NCBI GenBank assembly: GCA_003054655.1
Contig: QAYZ01000014.1
Span: 496,001 to 560,000 of the forward strand
Direction: 5' to 3'
From: Spartobacteria bacterium LR76
Lineage (GTDB): Bacteria > Verrucomicrobiota > Verrucomicrobiia > Chthoniobacterales > Terrimicrobiaceae
DNA: 64,000 bases
The notes beneath the pieces are model-generated. The model made no database searches. It worked only from the letters and a program-made list of their open reading frames with translations, and had not been told where the DNA came from. Positions 34,394 to 43,499 of this stretch are shown piece by piece; positions within the stretch are counted from its first letter, which is position 1; each line of letters opens with the position of its first letter. The position numbers and the translations under genes are program-made.

Positions 34394-35242
34394 ATGATTT
34401 CACTGGCAAAGGATATTGAGCGGGTCGTGGCGTCTCTGCGCGCCGGTCGCCTGAAGGTGCGTGTTCCGCGGTCCAGCGACCTGTTCCGCTGGAAGCCGAG
34501 GTCGTTTTTTCATCCGTATCCCGAGCTGTTTATCCAAACCGGCGGGGCCACGGATTTTGATTGTCCCTCCGAGTCGTTCCGTCTCCGCACATGGGAAGTC
34601 TGCGTGATGCCCACAGGAGTACCCCATGCCGAAAAACCGATCGACCTGAAGACTCCTTTTGGCACGATCGTGTTCATGAGGGCGCGCGACGGGTTCTTTC
34701 TGCATCGGGGGCTGGGCGCGCCCGATGGGACGATTCATGGGGCGCAGGCGGAACACCTTGTCAGCTCCCGGGGGAGGTCGGCGTTTCGTTATCTGGAGGA
34801 AATGTCCGCGTCCGTCGCGGAGAAGCACCGCAGTGGTTTCCGCCATAGCCTCCTGGAGGTTTTCCTGGTGACCATCCTGGGCGAGCTGCATCGGCCTTCC
34901 GGCGGTATCGCCTCGCGCTCTCCCCTCATTGCGGAGGCGGAGAAGCTCGCCCGCACGCTGCTCGGCAATCCCGAGCTTGCCGTGGCGGGTATTGCCTCAA
35001 CCCTTGGCTGTTCTGCGGATTACCTCTCCCGCCGCTTCCACGAGGAGCGCGGGATGACGCTGGGCGCATGGATCACCCGCGAGCGGCTGGAGATGGCGCG
35101 GGACCTTTTGTCCGAGCCGCGGCATTCCGTCGCGGAGATCGGGTGGATGTGCGGATTTTCCTCGCCGTCGTACTTTATCCGGGTCTTTCGGCAGCAGACG
35201 GGCTTCACTCCGCGAGCCTGGCGCGAGGCGGCGAACTCCTGA
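34394..35242 (+). CDS. AraC-family transcriptional regulator
   Basis: 282 residues. The N-terminal sensor (about 15-110) includes FFHPYPELFIQTGGATDFDCPS and CVMPTGVPHAEKP (cupin edge), quoted in short pieces. The C-terminal HTH pair (about 185-280) has IASTLGCSADYLSRRFHEE and MCGFSSPSYFIRVFRQQTG followed by TPRAWR. The upstream open frame to 34244 overlaps thuA; the ATG at 34394 matches the domain start. It is divergent from thuA-Gfo/Idh and most likely regulates that pair. A bidirectional terminator separates it from convergent xylA. Confidence 0.9.
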   Translation: MISLAKDIERVVASLRAGRLKVRVPRSSDLFRWKPRSFFHPYPELFIQTGGATDFDCPSESFRLRTWEVCVMPTGVPHAEKPIDLKTPFGTIVFMRARDGFFLHRGLGAPDGTIHGAQAEHLVSSRGRSAFRYLEEMSASVAEKHRSGFRHSLLEVFLVTILGELHRPSGGIASRSPLIAEAEKLARTLLGNPELAVAGIASTLGCSADYLSRRFHEERGMTLGAWITRERLEMARDLLSEPRHSVAEIGWMCGFSSPSYFIRVFRQQTGFTPRAWREAANS

Positions 35243-35246
35243 AAGG

Positions 35247-35283
35247 AAAACGCCGTGCCAGCGGGCGAACCCGCGGCACGGCG
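35247..35283. terminator. Bidirectional terminator between AraC gene and xylA
   Basis: CGCCGTGCC (35251-35259) and GCGGG (35261-35265) pair with CCCGC (35270-35274) and GGCACGGCG (35275-35283), a 14-bp stem with a one-base bulge and a CGAA tetraloop. On the minus strand it runs into TTTTCCTTT (35250 down), giving a good intrinsic terminator for xylA. The plus strand has only GAGGATTTTA. Confidence 0.85.
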
Positions 35284-35312
35284 GTGAGGATTTTACCTGA
35301 TCGGTAGCGAGC

Positions 35313-36626
35313 CTATCTGGAGAGGTATTGGTTGATGATGCCTTCCAGCACCTCCTGGCGTCCGGAGTGTAGTGTCGGCGCGGGCGACTGGAGCGCCAGG
35401 GCGTGCAGTTCGGCGAAGGAAGCCTCTCCGGCCTCGATCCGGCGGCCGAGCGGGCTGTCCCAACTCGCGTAGCGGGCGGCGACAAACTCCTCGATGCGGC
35501 CATCGGCGCGGATCGCGGAGGCGACCTGGAGGCCGCGGGCAAACGCATCCATGCCTGCGATGTGGCTGTGAAAGAGATCGAGCGGCTCAAAGGACTCGCG
35601 GCGGCGCTTTGCGTCAAAATTCAGCCCTCCCGTAGTGAATCCCCCCATGGCCAGAAGCTCCAGCATCACCTGCGTGGTGAGATAGAGGTCGGTGGGGAAT
35701 TCATCCGTATCCCAACCGCAATTCGGCGTGCCCTGGTTGGCGTCGATGGAACCCAGCGCCCCGGCCTCGCGGGCGATGCGCATCTCGTGCGCCATGGTGT
35801 GGCCGGCAAGCGTGGCGTGGTTGGTTTCAAGGTTCAGCTTGAAATGCTCGAGCAGGCCAAACTCGCGGAGGAAGTTCAGGCACGCAGCGGCGTCGGAATC
35901 GTACTGGTGGGTGGTTGGCTCCTGCGGCTTGGGCTCGATGTAGAACTGTCCGCCAAAGCCGATCTCCTGCTTGAAGGCGACCGCCATGTGCAGCATGGCG
36001 GCCAGGTGCTCGCGCTCGCGCTGGAGACTGGTGTTGACGAGGGTGTTGTAGCCCTCGCGTCCGCCCCAGAAAGTATAACCTTGTCCTCCGAGGAGGTGGG
36101 TGACCTCGATGGCCTTCCTGACCTGGGCGGCGGCGTGAACGAAGACGCCGAGCTCGGGCGAGGTGGCCGCGCCCTGGGCGTAGCGAGGATGCGTGAAGAG
36201 GCAGGCGGTGCCCCAGAGGAGGCTCACGCCGGTCTCGTCCTGGCGCTGCCGAAGGCGGGTCGCGATTTGATCGAAGACCTGCTCGGTTTCCTGAATCGTG
36301 CCGCGCTCCGGCGAAACATCACGATCGTGGAAGCAGTAGAGGTCGATGGAGATCTTTTGCAGGAACTCGAAGAACACATCCACGCGGCGCAGGGCGTTTT
36401 CCACCGAGTCTGATCCGTCATCCCAGGGCGTGATCGCAGTTCCCGCACCGAAGGGATCGGCCAGCGGGTTGCGCATGCAGTGCCAGTAGGCGGCGGCGAA
36501 ACGCAGGTGATCGCGCATCGGCTTGCCCTCGATCCGGGCATCGGGGTTGTAAAACTTGAAGGCGAGGGGATTGCGGGAATCCGGGCCCTCGTAGGCGATT
36601 TTTTGGACGGGGAAGTAGTCGGACAT
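35313..36626 (-). CDS. xylA: Xylose isomerase
   Basis: 437 residues, the usual class II length. It converts D-xylose to D-xylulose (also glucose to fructose) in the cytoplasm with two divalent metals. His100 and Asp103 (CFHDRD) are the ring-opening pair. WGGREGY at 188-194 and Glu231/Lys233 (IEPKPQEP) carry metal and substrate residues, and HQYD follows at 240-243. The ATG at 36626 (MSDYFPVQ) is the family start. No xylulokinase or xylose transporter is in the window; the gene is monocistronic with its own terminator. It is divergent from xylR, with two inverted repeats in the 103-base gap. Confidence 0.96.
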   Translation of the reverse strand: MSDYFPVQKIAYEGPDSRNPLAFKFYNPDARIEGKPMRDHLRFAAAYWHCMRNPLADPFGAGTAITPWDDGSDSVENALRRVDVFFEFLQKISIDLYCFHDRDVSPERGTIQETEQVFDQIATRLRQRQDETGVSLLWGTACLFTHPRYAQGAATSPELGVFVHAAAQVRKAIEVTHLLGGQGYTFWGGREGYNTLVNTSLQREREHLAAMLHMAVAFKQEIGFGGQFYIEPKPQEPTTHQYDSDAAACLNFLREFGLLEHFKLNLETNHATLAGHTMAHEMRIAREAGALGSIDANQGTPNCGWDTDEFPTDLYLTTQVMLELLAMGGFTTGGLNFDAKRRRESFEPLDLFHSHIAGMDAFARGLQVASAIRADGRIEEFVAARYASWDSPLGRRIEAGEASFAELHALALQSPAPTLHSGRQEVLEGIINQYLSR

Positions 36627-36628
36627 AA

Positions 36629-36648
36629 GTTTGGAGGATGCTCCAAAC
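36629..36648. promoter_or_regulatory. Palindrome immediately upstream of the xylA start
   Basis: GTTTGGAG (36629-36636), GATG, CTCCAAAC (36641-36648): a perfect 8-bp inverted repeat that starts two bases before the xylA ATG on the minus strand. In RNA it would form a hairpin that includes the only GGAG in the leader. It could be an operator, or a structure controlling ribosome access. Confidence 0.5.
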
Positions 36649-36674
36649 CTAAGGTGCGCCCCGCCCGCTTGATA

Positions 36675-36693
36675 CCGCAATGTGCGGGTTTTT
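36675..36693 (+). promoter_or_regulatory. Hairpin plus T-run, or operator, in the xylA-xylR interval
   Basis: CCGCA (36675-36679), ATG, TGCGG (36683-36687), then G and TTTTT (36689-36693) on the plus strand. The stem is short for a terminator, and the location 37 bases before xylR also suits an operator half-site or attenuator. Confidence 0.35.
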
Positions 36694-36729
36694 CTTGTTG
36701 ATTTGCGACATCGCTCCTAGGAGGGGAAG

Positions 36730-37884
36730 ATGGAAGGACGCATCGCCCTGGTTGTCTCCGACGTTTTTGTCCGGCGGTTGACCCCGGCGCTCATGGAGTT
36801 CGTTCGGCGGCGGGTCGACTTCCGGGTGGTGGATATTTATCGCCCGCTCTCCGAGCTGGCGGCCTGCGTGGAGGAGTTGAAGCCCATCGGCATTATTACG
36901 GAATACCTGCCGCGCATCACCGGTCACATCCTGGCGCTCGGCCTCCCGACCGTGATTGCGGATGGCGACGTGGTCTTCCCGGGAGCCGTGACCATCGATG
37001 TCGATGATGCCGCGGTCGGGCGCGAGGCGGCGCGGTTTTTCGTGGCGGCGGGCTACCGGCACTTTGCCTGTGTCTACAACCATCTGCCGTATGGCGAGCA
37101 GCGGCTGGCGGGGTTTCGGGAGGCGATTGCCAGCGTTGCGGAATCCTGGGATGGCCTTCGGCAGGTGGAGCGCAAGGCGCGCTACTACATGGAGTCGTGG
37201 AACGAGCCGACCGATTCCCTGCGGAAGTGGCTGCGTGGGCTTCCCAAGCCCGTCGCCATCTTTGCCGTCCATGATCCGCTCGGCCGCTGGGTGGCGGAGG
37301 CGGCGCTGGAGGAGGGGCTGCACGTCCCGGACGAGGTCGCCATCATCGGGGCCAATAATGACGAACTGGTCTGCGGTCTGAACTATCCGCCGTTGTCGAG
37401 CGTGGCCATTCCCTGGCATCGCATCGGCTATCTGGCCGGAGAGTGGGTCCTCGCCCTGGCGCGGGGAAAGAAACCTCCCCGCAAACCCTGCCTCGTCGAC
37501 GCCGGGCCGGTGGTCGTACGGCAATCCACCTCCCAGCAGGCGGTGGACGATGCGGATCTGCGGCGGACGCTGGAATACCTGCGCTCTCATTTCCGGGAAG
37601 ATCTCACCTTTGGGGGCGTCTGCCGGGAGTTGCGGCTCAACCGCCGCTCGCTTGAGCGAAAGTTCGCCGCCTTCCTGCGCGAGACTCCGGCGCAATATCT
37701 CGCCCGCATCCGCCTGGATGCCGCCCGCACGCTCCTCGTCGATACGAACCTCCCGGCCGCCATCATCGCGGACCGCTGCGGGTTTGGCACGCCGGAGCGC
37801 TTTTCCACGCACTTCCGCGAGGCTTTTGGGATCAGCCCCATCCGTTATCGGCGGCGCTTTCTCGGCGGGGAACTGGAGGGGTGA
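36730..37884 (+). CDS. xylR: Xylose operon regulator XylR (sugar-binding domain + AraC HTH)
   Basis: 384 residues. The sensor (about 1-275) resembles LacI/ribose-binding folds: IALVVSDVFVRRL, IGIITEYLPRI, VTIDVDDAAVGREAARFFVAAGYRHFA and IGANNDELVCGLNYPPLSSV, where the last stretch is strongly conserved in XylR. The AraC domain (about 280-380) has VCRELRLNRRSLERKFAAFL and RCGFGTPERFSTHFREAFG. Xylose binding would activate divergent xylA. GAGGGGAAG precedes the ATG. It is the same architecture as the regulator at 24614-25786, which senses another sugar. Confidence 0.93.
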   Translation: MEGRIALVVSDVFVRRLTPALMEFVRRRVDFRVVDIYRPLSELAACVEELKPIGIITEYLPRITGHILALGLPTVIADGDVVFPGAVTIDVDDAAVGREAARFFVAAGYRHFACVYNHLPYGEQRLAGFREAIASVAESWDGLRQVERKARYYMESWNEPTDSLRKWLRGLPKPVAIFAVHDPLGRWVAEAALEEGLHVPDEVAIIGANNDELVCGLNYPPLSSVAIPWHRIGYLAGEWVLALARGKKPPRKPCLVDAGPVVVRQSTSQQAVDDADLRRTLEYLRSHFREDLTFGGVCRELRLNRRSLERKFAAFLRETPAQYLARIRLDAARTLLVDTNLPAAIIADRCGFGTPERFSTHFREAFGISPIRYRRRFLGGELEG

Positions 37885-38000
37885 TTTTACGGTGAGAAAT
37901 GGACAAGGGATGTGCGGTCTATTGGTTTGTTGAGCGAATGGCGACTGAATAGATTGTCTTTTACGAAAGCGTCGCGCTCCAGCTTGTCTCCTGGCATGAG

Positions 38001-38108
38001 CGTCCGGGTTTACGGACGAGGAGTGCGTTCAGTCTCGAATCGGCAAGTCCGCAATGGACAGCCGGCAACCCCTTACCCGTCGCAGGCGCGGCTCATATCT
38101 GTCGCGCC
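38001..38108 (+). promoter_or_regulatory. Structured 5' leader of the sulfite/nitrite reductase gene
   Basis: Three consecutive perfect hairpins fill the leader: CGTCCG/CGGACG (38001-38018); CGGC..GTCC/GGAC..GCCG (38041-38064, two stacked 4-bp stems with a two-base bulge); GGCGCG/CGCGCC (38085-38108), ending 15 bases before the ATG. Between the second and third stems is GGCAACCCCTTACCC. The pieces do not fit a riboswitch class I can name. No Shine-Dalgarno is visible after the last stem. It may be a riboswitch-like element for sulfur or nitrogen control. Confidence 0.4.
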
Positions 38109-38123
38109 GCGCCCCCTGTTTCC

Positions 38124-39809
38124 ATGAGTACCAAACCTGTGGCCGAAGCGATTCGGATTGAGAGTGAAACCGGACCCACCGATGAGACGAAGTCCGTGCG
38201 CGTGCGCCGCGGTGTCTACAGTCTGCGCAACACCGCGGGCTATTACATGATTCGTGTCCGCGTGCCGGGAGGAGTCATTACATCGGATCAGTTCGAGGCC
38301 GTGGCGGAGTTGAGTCGCGAATCCGGCTGGGCGCCGGGCGTGCATCTCACCACCCGGCAGGGATTGGAACTGGCCGGCATCCCAGGGGTGGCGGTGTGCA
38401 ATTACCTGACCCGGCTGGAGGTGGCGGGCCTCACCACCGTGCTCACGGGCGGCAACGCGGTGCGCGGCGTGGTGTGCTGCCCTTTTGCCGGGGTCGCGCC
38501 GGGCGAGGCGTTTGATGTCACGCCGTTTGCGCTGGCGGTGGATCGTTATTATCGCGAGCATCCGGCGCTTACGCGATTGCCGCGCAAGATCAAGATCGCC
38601 TTCGATTCCTGCGCCGAGGATCACGTGCGCACGTTCTTCACGGATATCGGCATCCGAGCGGTGAGGCGCGGCGAAGAGCGCGGGTTCCGTCTCATCGTTG
38701 GCGGGGGGCTCGGGGCCACGCCCAAGATCGGCCAGGTGTTGGAGGAGTTCGTCCCGGTGGGTCGACTCTTCCCGACCATCGACGCCATCCTCCGTGTCTT
38801 TGATCGCGAGGGGGATCGCAACAACCGCGCTCGCGCCCGGCTGAAGTGGCTCCTCGCGGAGTGGGGGATCGAGAAATTCCGCGAGGCTGTTCGCGCCGAG
38901 CCGGTGGATGGGGCGTTCCCCAACGAACTCGCCTTCCATGTCGATGACTTTCCGCTTCCGCCCGTGTCGTTTCTCGGAGTGGGAGCCGGGGCCGTGGCGG
39001 CGGATCGCGCCCAGGATTTCTCCCGCTGGTCTGCGGCCAATGTGCTGCGCCAACGCCAGCCCGGGCTGGCGGCGGTGACGATTCGTGTTCCCTTTGGGGA
39101 CGTCACTCCGGAGCAACTGCACGTGGTCGCCGAGGCGGCGCGTCTTTTTGGCGGAGGGCTGCGCACCTCGATCGAGCAAAATTTCGTCCTGCGCGGCGTG
39201 CGCCTGGAGGCGCTGGCAGCCTTGTACCAGTTTTTGCTGCCTTCCGGTCTGGCGACATGCTGCGCCGGGAAGCTGCTGGATGTGACCCGCTGCGTTGGCT
39301 CGTCGGCCTGCCTGTCGGCGATCACGAGTTCGCGGGCGGCGGCGGTGGATATCACTCGGGCGCTGGAGGCGGAACTCGGCTATGACCCCTCGCTGCAGCA
39401 TTTGCGAGTGCGCGTGTCGGGATGCCCCAACTCGTGCAGCCATCACCACGCGAGCGATATCGGGCTTTACGGCATCTCGAAGAAGATCAACGGACGCGCC
39501 GTGCCCCACTACGCCCTCCTGGCGGGTGGGTCGGGACTGGGGGAGCGCACCGGCGTGCGCGTGATTGATGTGCCTGCGGCGCGCATCGGCGCTGCCGTCG
39601 AGCGAACGGTGCGCCTGTACCGCGACGAGCGGCGGCAGGACGAGTCGTTTCCGGCCTTTGTCGAACGGGCGGGAGTCGAGCACATCCGGGAAAGCCTTCA
39701 GCCGCTGACCGAGGCTCCCTCCGTGGAAGATGATCCGGCGTTTTACCGGGATCTCGATGCGGAGCGCGACTTCAAGGTCGAGTCAAAGAAAGGCGAGTGC
39801 CACTATTGA
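38124..39809 (+). CDS. Siroheme sulfite/nitrite reductase hemoprotein
   Basis: 561 residues with the duplicated ferredoxin-like/siroheme architecture of assimilatory sulfite and nitrite reductases. N-terminal half: GYYMIRVRVPGG and HLTTRQGLELAGI. The 4Fe-4S/siroheme ligands are Cys390-x5-Cys396 (TRCVGSSAC) and Cys434-x3-Cys438 (SGCPNSC), followed by HHHASDIG. The reaction is six-electron reduction of sulfite to sulfide or nitrite to ammonia in the cytoplasm; the two cannot be told apart safely by eye. It is a lone gene: no flavoprotein partner, siroheme synthase or sulfate-activation gene is nearby, so electrons probably come from ferredoxin. Confidence 0.92.
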   Translation: MSTKPVAEAIRIESETGPTDETKSVRVRRGVYSLRNTAGYYMIRVRVPGGVITSDQFEAVAELSRESGWAPGVHLTTRQGLELAGIPGVAVCNYLTRLEVAGLTTVLTGGNAVRGVVCCPFAGVAPGEAFDVTPFALAVDRYYREHPALTRLPRKIKIAFDSCAEDHVRTFFTDIGIRAVRRGEERGFRLIVGGGLGATPKIGQVLEEFVPVGRLFPTIDAILRVFDREGDRNNRARARLKWLLAEWGIEKFREAVRAEPVDGAFPNELAFHVDDFPLPPVSFLGVGAGAVAADRAQDFSRWSAANVLRQRQPGLAAVTIRVPFGDVTPEQLHVVAEAARLFGGGLRTSIEQNFVLRGVRLEALAALYQFLLPSGLATCCAGKLLDVTRCVGSSACLSAITSSRAAAVDITRALEAELGYDPSLQHLRVRVSGCPNSCSHHHASDIGLYGISKKINGRAVPHYALLAGGSGLGERTGVRVIDVPAARIGAAVERTVRLYRDERRQDESFPAFVERAGVEHIRESLQPLTEAPSVEDDPAFYRDLDAERDFKVESKKGECHY

Positions 39810-39830
39810 CTGATTCAGCCTGCGAGTGTC

Positions 39831-40748
39831 CTACCCGGAGGCGAGCAGGCTGTGGACGACGGGCAGGGTGACGAAGGCCAGGATCGTGTCGATCATGATC
39901 ACAAAGGCGAGGGTTTCGTCATCCAGCTTGAAGCGCCCGGCGATCACAAAGCTGAGCAACTGGCTCGGCATTGCGCCTTCCATGATCGTCATGTCGCGAA
40001 AGATGCCGGTCAATCCCACGGCTCCCGCCGCCGCTGCCACGATGAGAGGCGAGGCCGCGAGCTTCACCCCGGCGACCGGAAGCGCGAGCCAGGAGCGGCG
40101 CGGGATGCGGAAGCGCAGCGCCATGCCGAGCGAGAGGATCATCATGCCGCTGACCGACGCGGCCATGAGTCCCGTGGCGGCGAGCAGGAAGTCCGGGCAC
40201 GGAATGTGCAGCGCCTTCCAGATGAGCGCGGCGGCGAGCGCCCAGATGGGCGGAAGTTTCAGGGCCTCCAGCGCTGTCTTGCGGAAGGTGATTTTTTCAT
40301 GGGACCCATAGGCGATGGCGATCATCGCGCCGAGCGTGAGGTTGAGAGAGGATTTCGTGACCTCGAAAAGCACGGAAGTTTGCGCGGCCTCGGTCGGGTG
40401 ATTGGGAAATAACCCGAGCAGCACTGGCAGGCCGAAATACGTCACGTTGCCAAACGCCGCCGCCAGGATCATCGCGCCCTTTGTCGGGCCGGGGATCGGC
40501 AGGAAATGGAAGATGGCAAAGCTCAGCGCGAGGCAGGCCAGCACGCCGGTTGCCGCTGCTGCCGGGACGGCAAAGAAGAGCCGGTCGATGTCGGATTGGA
40601 TGACCGTGTGAAAAACCAGTGCGGGGAGGAAGGCATAGAGAACCAGCCGGTTCAGATGCTGGCGGGCCTCCTCGGCGGCGGGAAGAAACTGCCGTAGCAG
40701 CGCCCCGACGAAGGCGATGGCGGCGAGGGAAAAGAAGACCTGCGTCAC
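39831..40748 (-). CDS. AEC-family permease (auxin efflux carrier/malate-lactate type)
   Basis: 305 residues, about 10 membrane helices, with the AEC inverted-repeat design: VLYAFLPALVFHTVI in the first half, ATYFGLPV-like FGNVTYFGLPVLLGLFP at about 105-121, and a C-terminal AMPSQLLSFVIAGRF. Members move organic acids such as malate, malonate or lactate. The upstream gene, 7 bases away on the same strand, encodes an FMN-dependent 2-hydroxyacid oxidase, so lactate or glycolate is the best substrate guess. Ends 21 bases from the convergent reductase gene. Confidence 0.85.
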   Translation of the reverse strand: MTQVFFSLAAIAFVGALLRQFLPAAEEARQHLNRLVLYAFLPALVFHTVIQSDIDRLFFAVPAAAATGVLACLALSFAIFHFLPIPGPTKGAMILAAAFGNVTYFGLPVLLGLFPNHPTEAAQTSVLFEVTKSSLNLTLGAMIAIAYGSHEKITFRKTALEALKLPPIWALAAALIWKALHIPCPDFLLAATGLMAASVSGMMILSLGMALRFRIPRRSWLALPVAGVKLAASPLIVAAAAGAVGLTGIFRDMTIMEGAMPSQLLSFVIAGRFKLDDETLAFVIMIDTILAFVTLPVVHSLLASG

Positions 40749-40755
40749 GGCTTCG

Positions 40756-41838
40756 TCAGCGAATCAGGTCGCGCGTGATGTCGCCGACCGTGGCGCACCC
40801 GGCGAGCGTGAGGGCGAGCTCAAACTCCTCCCGGTAGAGCTCCAGCACGCGGGTGACACCGGCTTCCCCTCCCGCCGCCAGCCCCCAAATGATTGGGCGT
40901 CCCACCAGCACTGCCTTCGCCCCGAGGGCGATGGCCTTGAGGATGTCCGTGCCGCGTCGCACTCCGCCATCCATGAGCACCTCGGCCCGGTGGCCGACGG
41001 CCTCGGCAATCGCGGGCAGCGCGTCGAGCGTGGCTGGCGCGGTGTCGAGCTGGCGGCCGCCGTGGTTGGAAACGACGACTCCCGCCGCGCCATGATCGAC
41101 CGCCTTGCACGCGTCGTCGGCGCGCACCACGCCCTTGACCAGGATCGGCAGCGACGTGATCGAGCGCAGCCAGTCGAAATCGCTCCAGCTCAGCGAGGCG
41201 TCAAATTGCTTCGCAATAAACGTAGCCAACCCCGACCCGCCAGCGACCACGTCCATCTTTTCGCGTCCTTCCTCGGCGAGGTTCGCCACGGTGATGCCAT
41301 CCGGCAGGGTAAAGTGATTGCGCATGTCGGCATAGCGTCGCCCGAATCGCGGAGCGTCCACCGTGAGCGCCAGCGCGGAGTATCCCGCCGCCTCGGCCCG
41401 GCGGACGAGCCGCTCGGTCAGCGAGCGATCCTTGTGCACGTAGAGTTGGAACCAGCGCGGCGAGGGCCCTTGCGCTGCGATCTCCTCCAGCGTGCACGAG
41501 GCAATGGTGCTCGCCACCATGGCGACTCCCGAGGCTGCCGCCGCGCGTGCGGTCGCCATTTCTCCGTCGGGATGGGCCATCCGATGAAAAGCGGTGGGTG
41601 CGATGAGGAGCGGAAGGTTCAGCCGCTGGCCGAATACGGTCGTACCGGGATCCGGCTGGGAAACGTCCACCAGCACGCGTGGCATCAGGACCGTGCGCTG
41701 AAACGCCGCGCAATTCTCCCGTAGCGTGATCTCATCCGCCGCCCCGCCTGCGTAATAATCCCGCGCAGGCTGGGGGAGCGCCTCGTTGGCGGCCCGTTCG
41801 AAATCATGAACCTCGACGCAGTGCGAAATGTCATTCAC
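40756..41838 (-). CDS. FMN-dependent alpha-hydroxy-acid oxidase/dehydrogenase
   Basis: 360 residues, the FMN alpha/beta barrel of L-lactate/glycolate oxidases. ISHCVEVHDFERAANEALP and YYAGGAADEITLREN open the family, PTAFHRMAHPDGEMATARAA carries the FMN-contact region, and VVVSNHGGRQLDTAPATLDAL (about residues 250-270) holds the catalytic His and the R-Q-L-D motif. DGGVRRGTDILKAIALGA binds the FMN phosphate. It oxidises (S)-2-hydroxy acids to 2-oxo acids, passing electrons to O2 or quinones. It is co-transcribed with the AEC permease, making a two-gene hydroxyacid uptake and oxidation unit. Confidence 0.92.
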   Translation of the reverse strand: MNDISHCVEVHDFERAANEALPQPARDYYAGGAADEITLRENCAAFQRTVLMPRVLVDVSQPDPGTTVFGQRLNLPLLIAPTAFHRMAHPDGEMATARAAAASGVAMVASTIASCTLEEIAAQGPSPRWFQLYVHKDRSLTERLVRRAEAAGYSALALTVDAPRFGRRYADMRNHFTLPDGITVANLAEEGREKMDVVAGGSGLATFIAKQFDASLSWSDFDWLRSITSLPILVKGVVRADDACKAVDHGAAGVVVSNHGGRQLDTAPATLDALPAIAEAVGHRAEVLMDGGVRRGTDILKAIALGAKAVLVGRPIIWGLAAGGEAGVTRVLELYREEFELALTLAGCATVGDITRDLIR

Positions 41839-41960
41839 GGCCTTTCCTTAGTGCTAGGGCCGGAGGAGGTTGTCGAGGGGATTTTCCAAATGTGGAGGGA
41901 TGGATTCAATTGTTAGAGCAAGCCGCCGTTTGTTTCACTCTTCCGCCCGTCGGACAAATG

Positions 41961-41974
41961 GCATGTATCCATGC
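41961..41974. repeat. Short palindrome upstream of MFS transporter
   Basis: GCATG-tatc-CATGC, a perfect 5-4-5 inverted repeat 50 bases before the MFS start. It has the same 5-4-5 layout and TATC centre as the repeat at 25811-25824. This may be coincidence at this length. Confidence 0.25.
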
Positions 41975-42023
41975 TGATGTCTCCTCACCCCCTGCTACCT
42001 CATCCTGTCAGCGTCTTCCAGCG

Positions 42024-43409
42024 ATGAATTCCGGCTCCGAGTTGCGTAGTGGGGCCGTCCCGGAACCCCGGAAAGCCTGGAAGGTGGGGACCCTCACCTA
42101 CACGGCTGGCGGTATCGTTGCGCTGTTTGTGTGGCTGCTCTGGGGCGACTTTGCCTGGTCGATGCGGGACCGCTCGATCCCGCCAGTCATCACCCTGCTT
42201 TTTAAAAACTACGGTTCGCCGGATATGCTGACCGGCATCCTGATCGGATCACTCCCCGCCCTGCTCGGACTGGTGCTCAATCCCATCGTGAGCTATCGGT
42301 CGGATCGCTTGCGCAGCCGCCTCGGGCGCCGGGTGCCGTATCTCATCGTTTCCACCCCGGTCATCGTCATCGGTCTGGTCGGACTCGCCTTCAGCCCGCC
42401 GCTGGGAACGGTGCTGTCGCATTGGTTCGGCCCGGTGCTCGGGGCGAGCCTCGCCACGCTGATTTTCCTCGCCCTGTTCTGGACACTGTTCGAGGTCGGC
42501 TGCGTCGTTTCCATGGCGGTCTTCAACGCGTTGGTCAACGACGTGGTGCCGCAGGAACTGCTGGGCCGGTTTTACGGACTCTTCCGTGCGGTGAGTCTCT
42601 TCGCCGGCATGCTCTTCAATTTTTGGATCGTCGGGAAATCCGAGACCCACCACATGGCGATCTTTCTCGGCATGGCCGTCCTGTACGGCATCGGGTTCAC
42701 CGTCATGCTGGTGAAGGTGAAGGAGGGGGAATATCCTCCGCCACCCGAGCCGCAGGGGCCGGACGCCGCGGGAGGGTTCTTCCCGGCGGTGAAATCCTAC
42801 TTCCGCGACTGCTTCACCAAGCCGTATTATCTGCTCTGCTTCCTCTCGGGCATCATCGGGGGCGCAGCCAATATCCCGTTCAACCTCTTCGTCCTCCTTT
42901 ATGTGAAGAGCATTGGCCTGAGCCTTGAGACGTACGGCAAATACATCGCATTGACTTATCTGATCTCCTTTGTCGTGTCCTATCCGCTGGGTGCCCTTGC
43001 GGATCGTGTTCATCCACTGCGTCTCACGATCGCCGTGCAGACCGTTTTCGCCCTGGTCACCCTGGCCTGCGGGCTCTTCATCAAGTCTCAGACGAGTTTC
43101 CTCGTGGGCCTCGTCGCCCTCGGTGTCATGGCGGGCGCTTACTACACCGCCTCGGCCTCGCTGGGCGCGAGGCTGCTGCCGCGGTCAAAATTTGCCGAGT
43201 TGTCATCGGCGGGAGGCATTCTCGGCGCGGGGGTAAATATCGTCCTCGCCCCGGCGGTGGGTTTCATTCTCGACCATAGCGGGCATAACTACCGATACAC
43301 GTTTTTCATGGGCTTTCTCCTCGCGGTGGTTTCCATCGTGCTCTTCATCCTGCTCTATCGCCGGTTTCTTCGGTACGGGGGGCCGTCCGGTTACGTCGCT
43401 CCCGAGTAG
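42024..43409 (+). CDS. MFS sugar transporter, SLC45/sucrose-symporter-like
   Basis: 461 residues with about 12 membrane helices. The loop after helix 2 reads NPIVSYRSDRLRSRLGRRVPYL, the D-R-x-x-S-R-x-G-R-R-x-P motif of sucrose/maltose H+ symporters. The start at 42024 (MNSGSELRSG) follows a longer open frame without good context. Downstream in the same direction are a TIM-barrel isomerase (90 bases), a heparinase-fold lyase, and GH130, so this is likely the uptake step of that carbohydrate block. Cargo unknown. Confidence 0.87.
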   Translation: MNSGSELRSGAVPEPRKAWKVGTLTYTAGGIVALFVWLLWGDFAWSMRDRSIPPVITLLFKNYGSPDMLTGILIGSLPALLGLVLNPIVSYRSDRLRSRLGRRVPYLIVSTPVIVIGLVGLAFSPPLGTVLSHWFGPVLGASLATLIFLALFWTLFEVGCVVSMAVFNALVNDVVPQELLGRFYGLFRAVSLFAGMLFNFWIVGKSETHHMAIFLGMAVLYGIGFTVMLVKVKEGEYPPPPEPQGPDAAGGFFPAVKSYFRDCFTKPYYLLCFLSGIIGGAANIPFNLFVLLYVKSIGLSLETYGKYIALTYLISFVVSYPLGALADRVHPLRLTIAVQTVFALVTLACGLFIKSQTSFLVGLVALGVMAGAYYTASASLGARLLPRSKFAELSSAGGILGAGVNIVLAPAVGFILDHSGHNYRYTFFMGFLLAVVSIVLFILLYRRFLRYGGPSGYVAPE

Positions 43410-43499
43410 GAGATGTACGCGTAGAACGGATTTTCCCGCGGGAACGCGGCTTTCGGCATTGCCCCGGTTCCCGGCTTTCGCGAAGCTGGCCGTCTCCCT

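Noticed and set aside
38041-38080. SAM-I riboswitch suggested by GCCGGCAACC
   Set aside because: The kink-turn G-A-U-G-A segment and the later G-G-U-G-C partner are absent; only a short string matches.
38073-39683. 536-codon minus-strand frame opposite the sulfite/nitrite reductase
   Set aside because: Arg/His/Ala-rich shadow; the plus strand has the four cluster cysteines.
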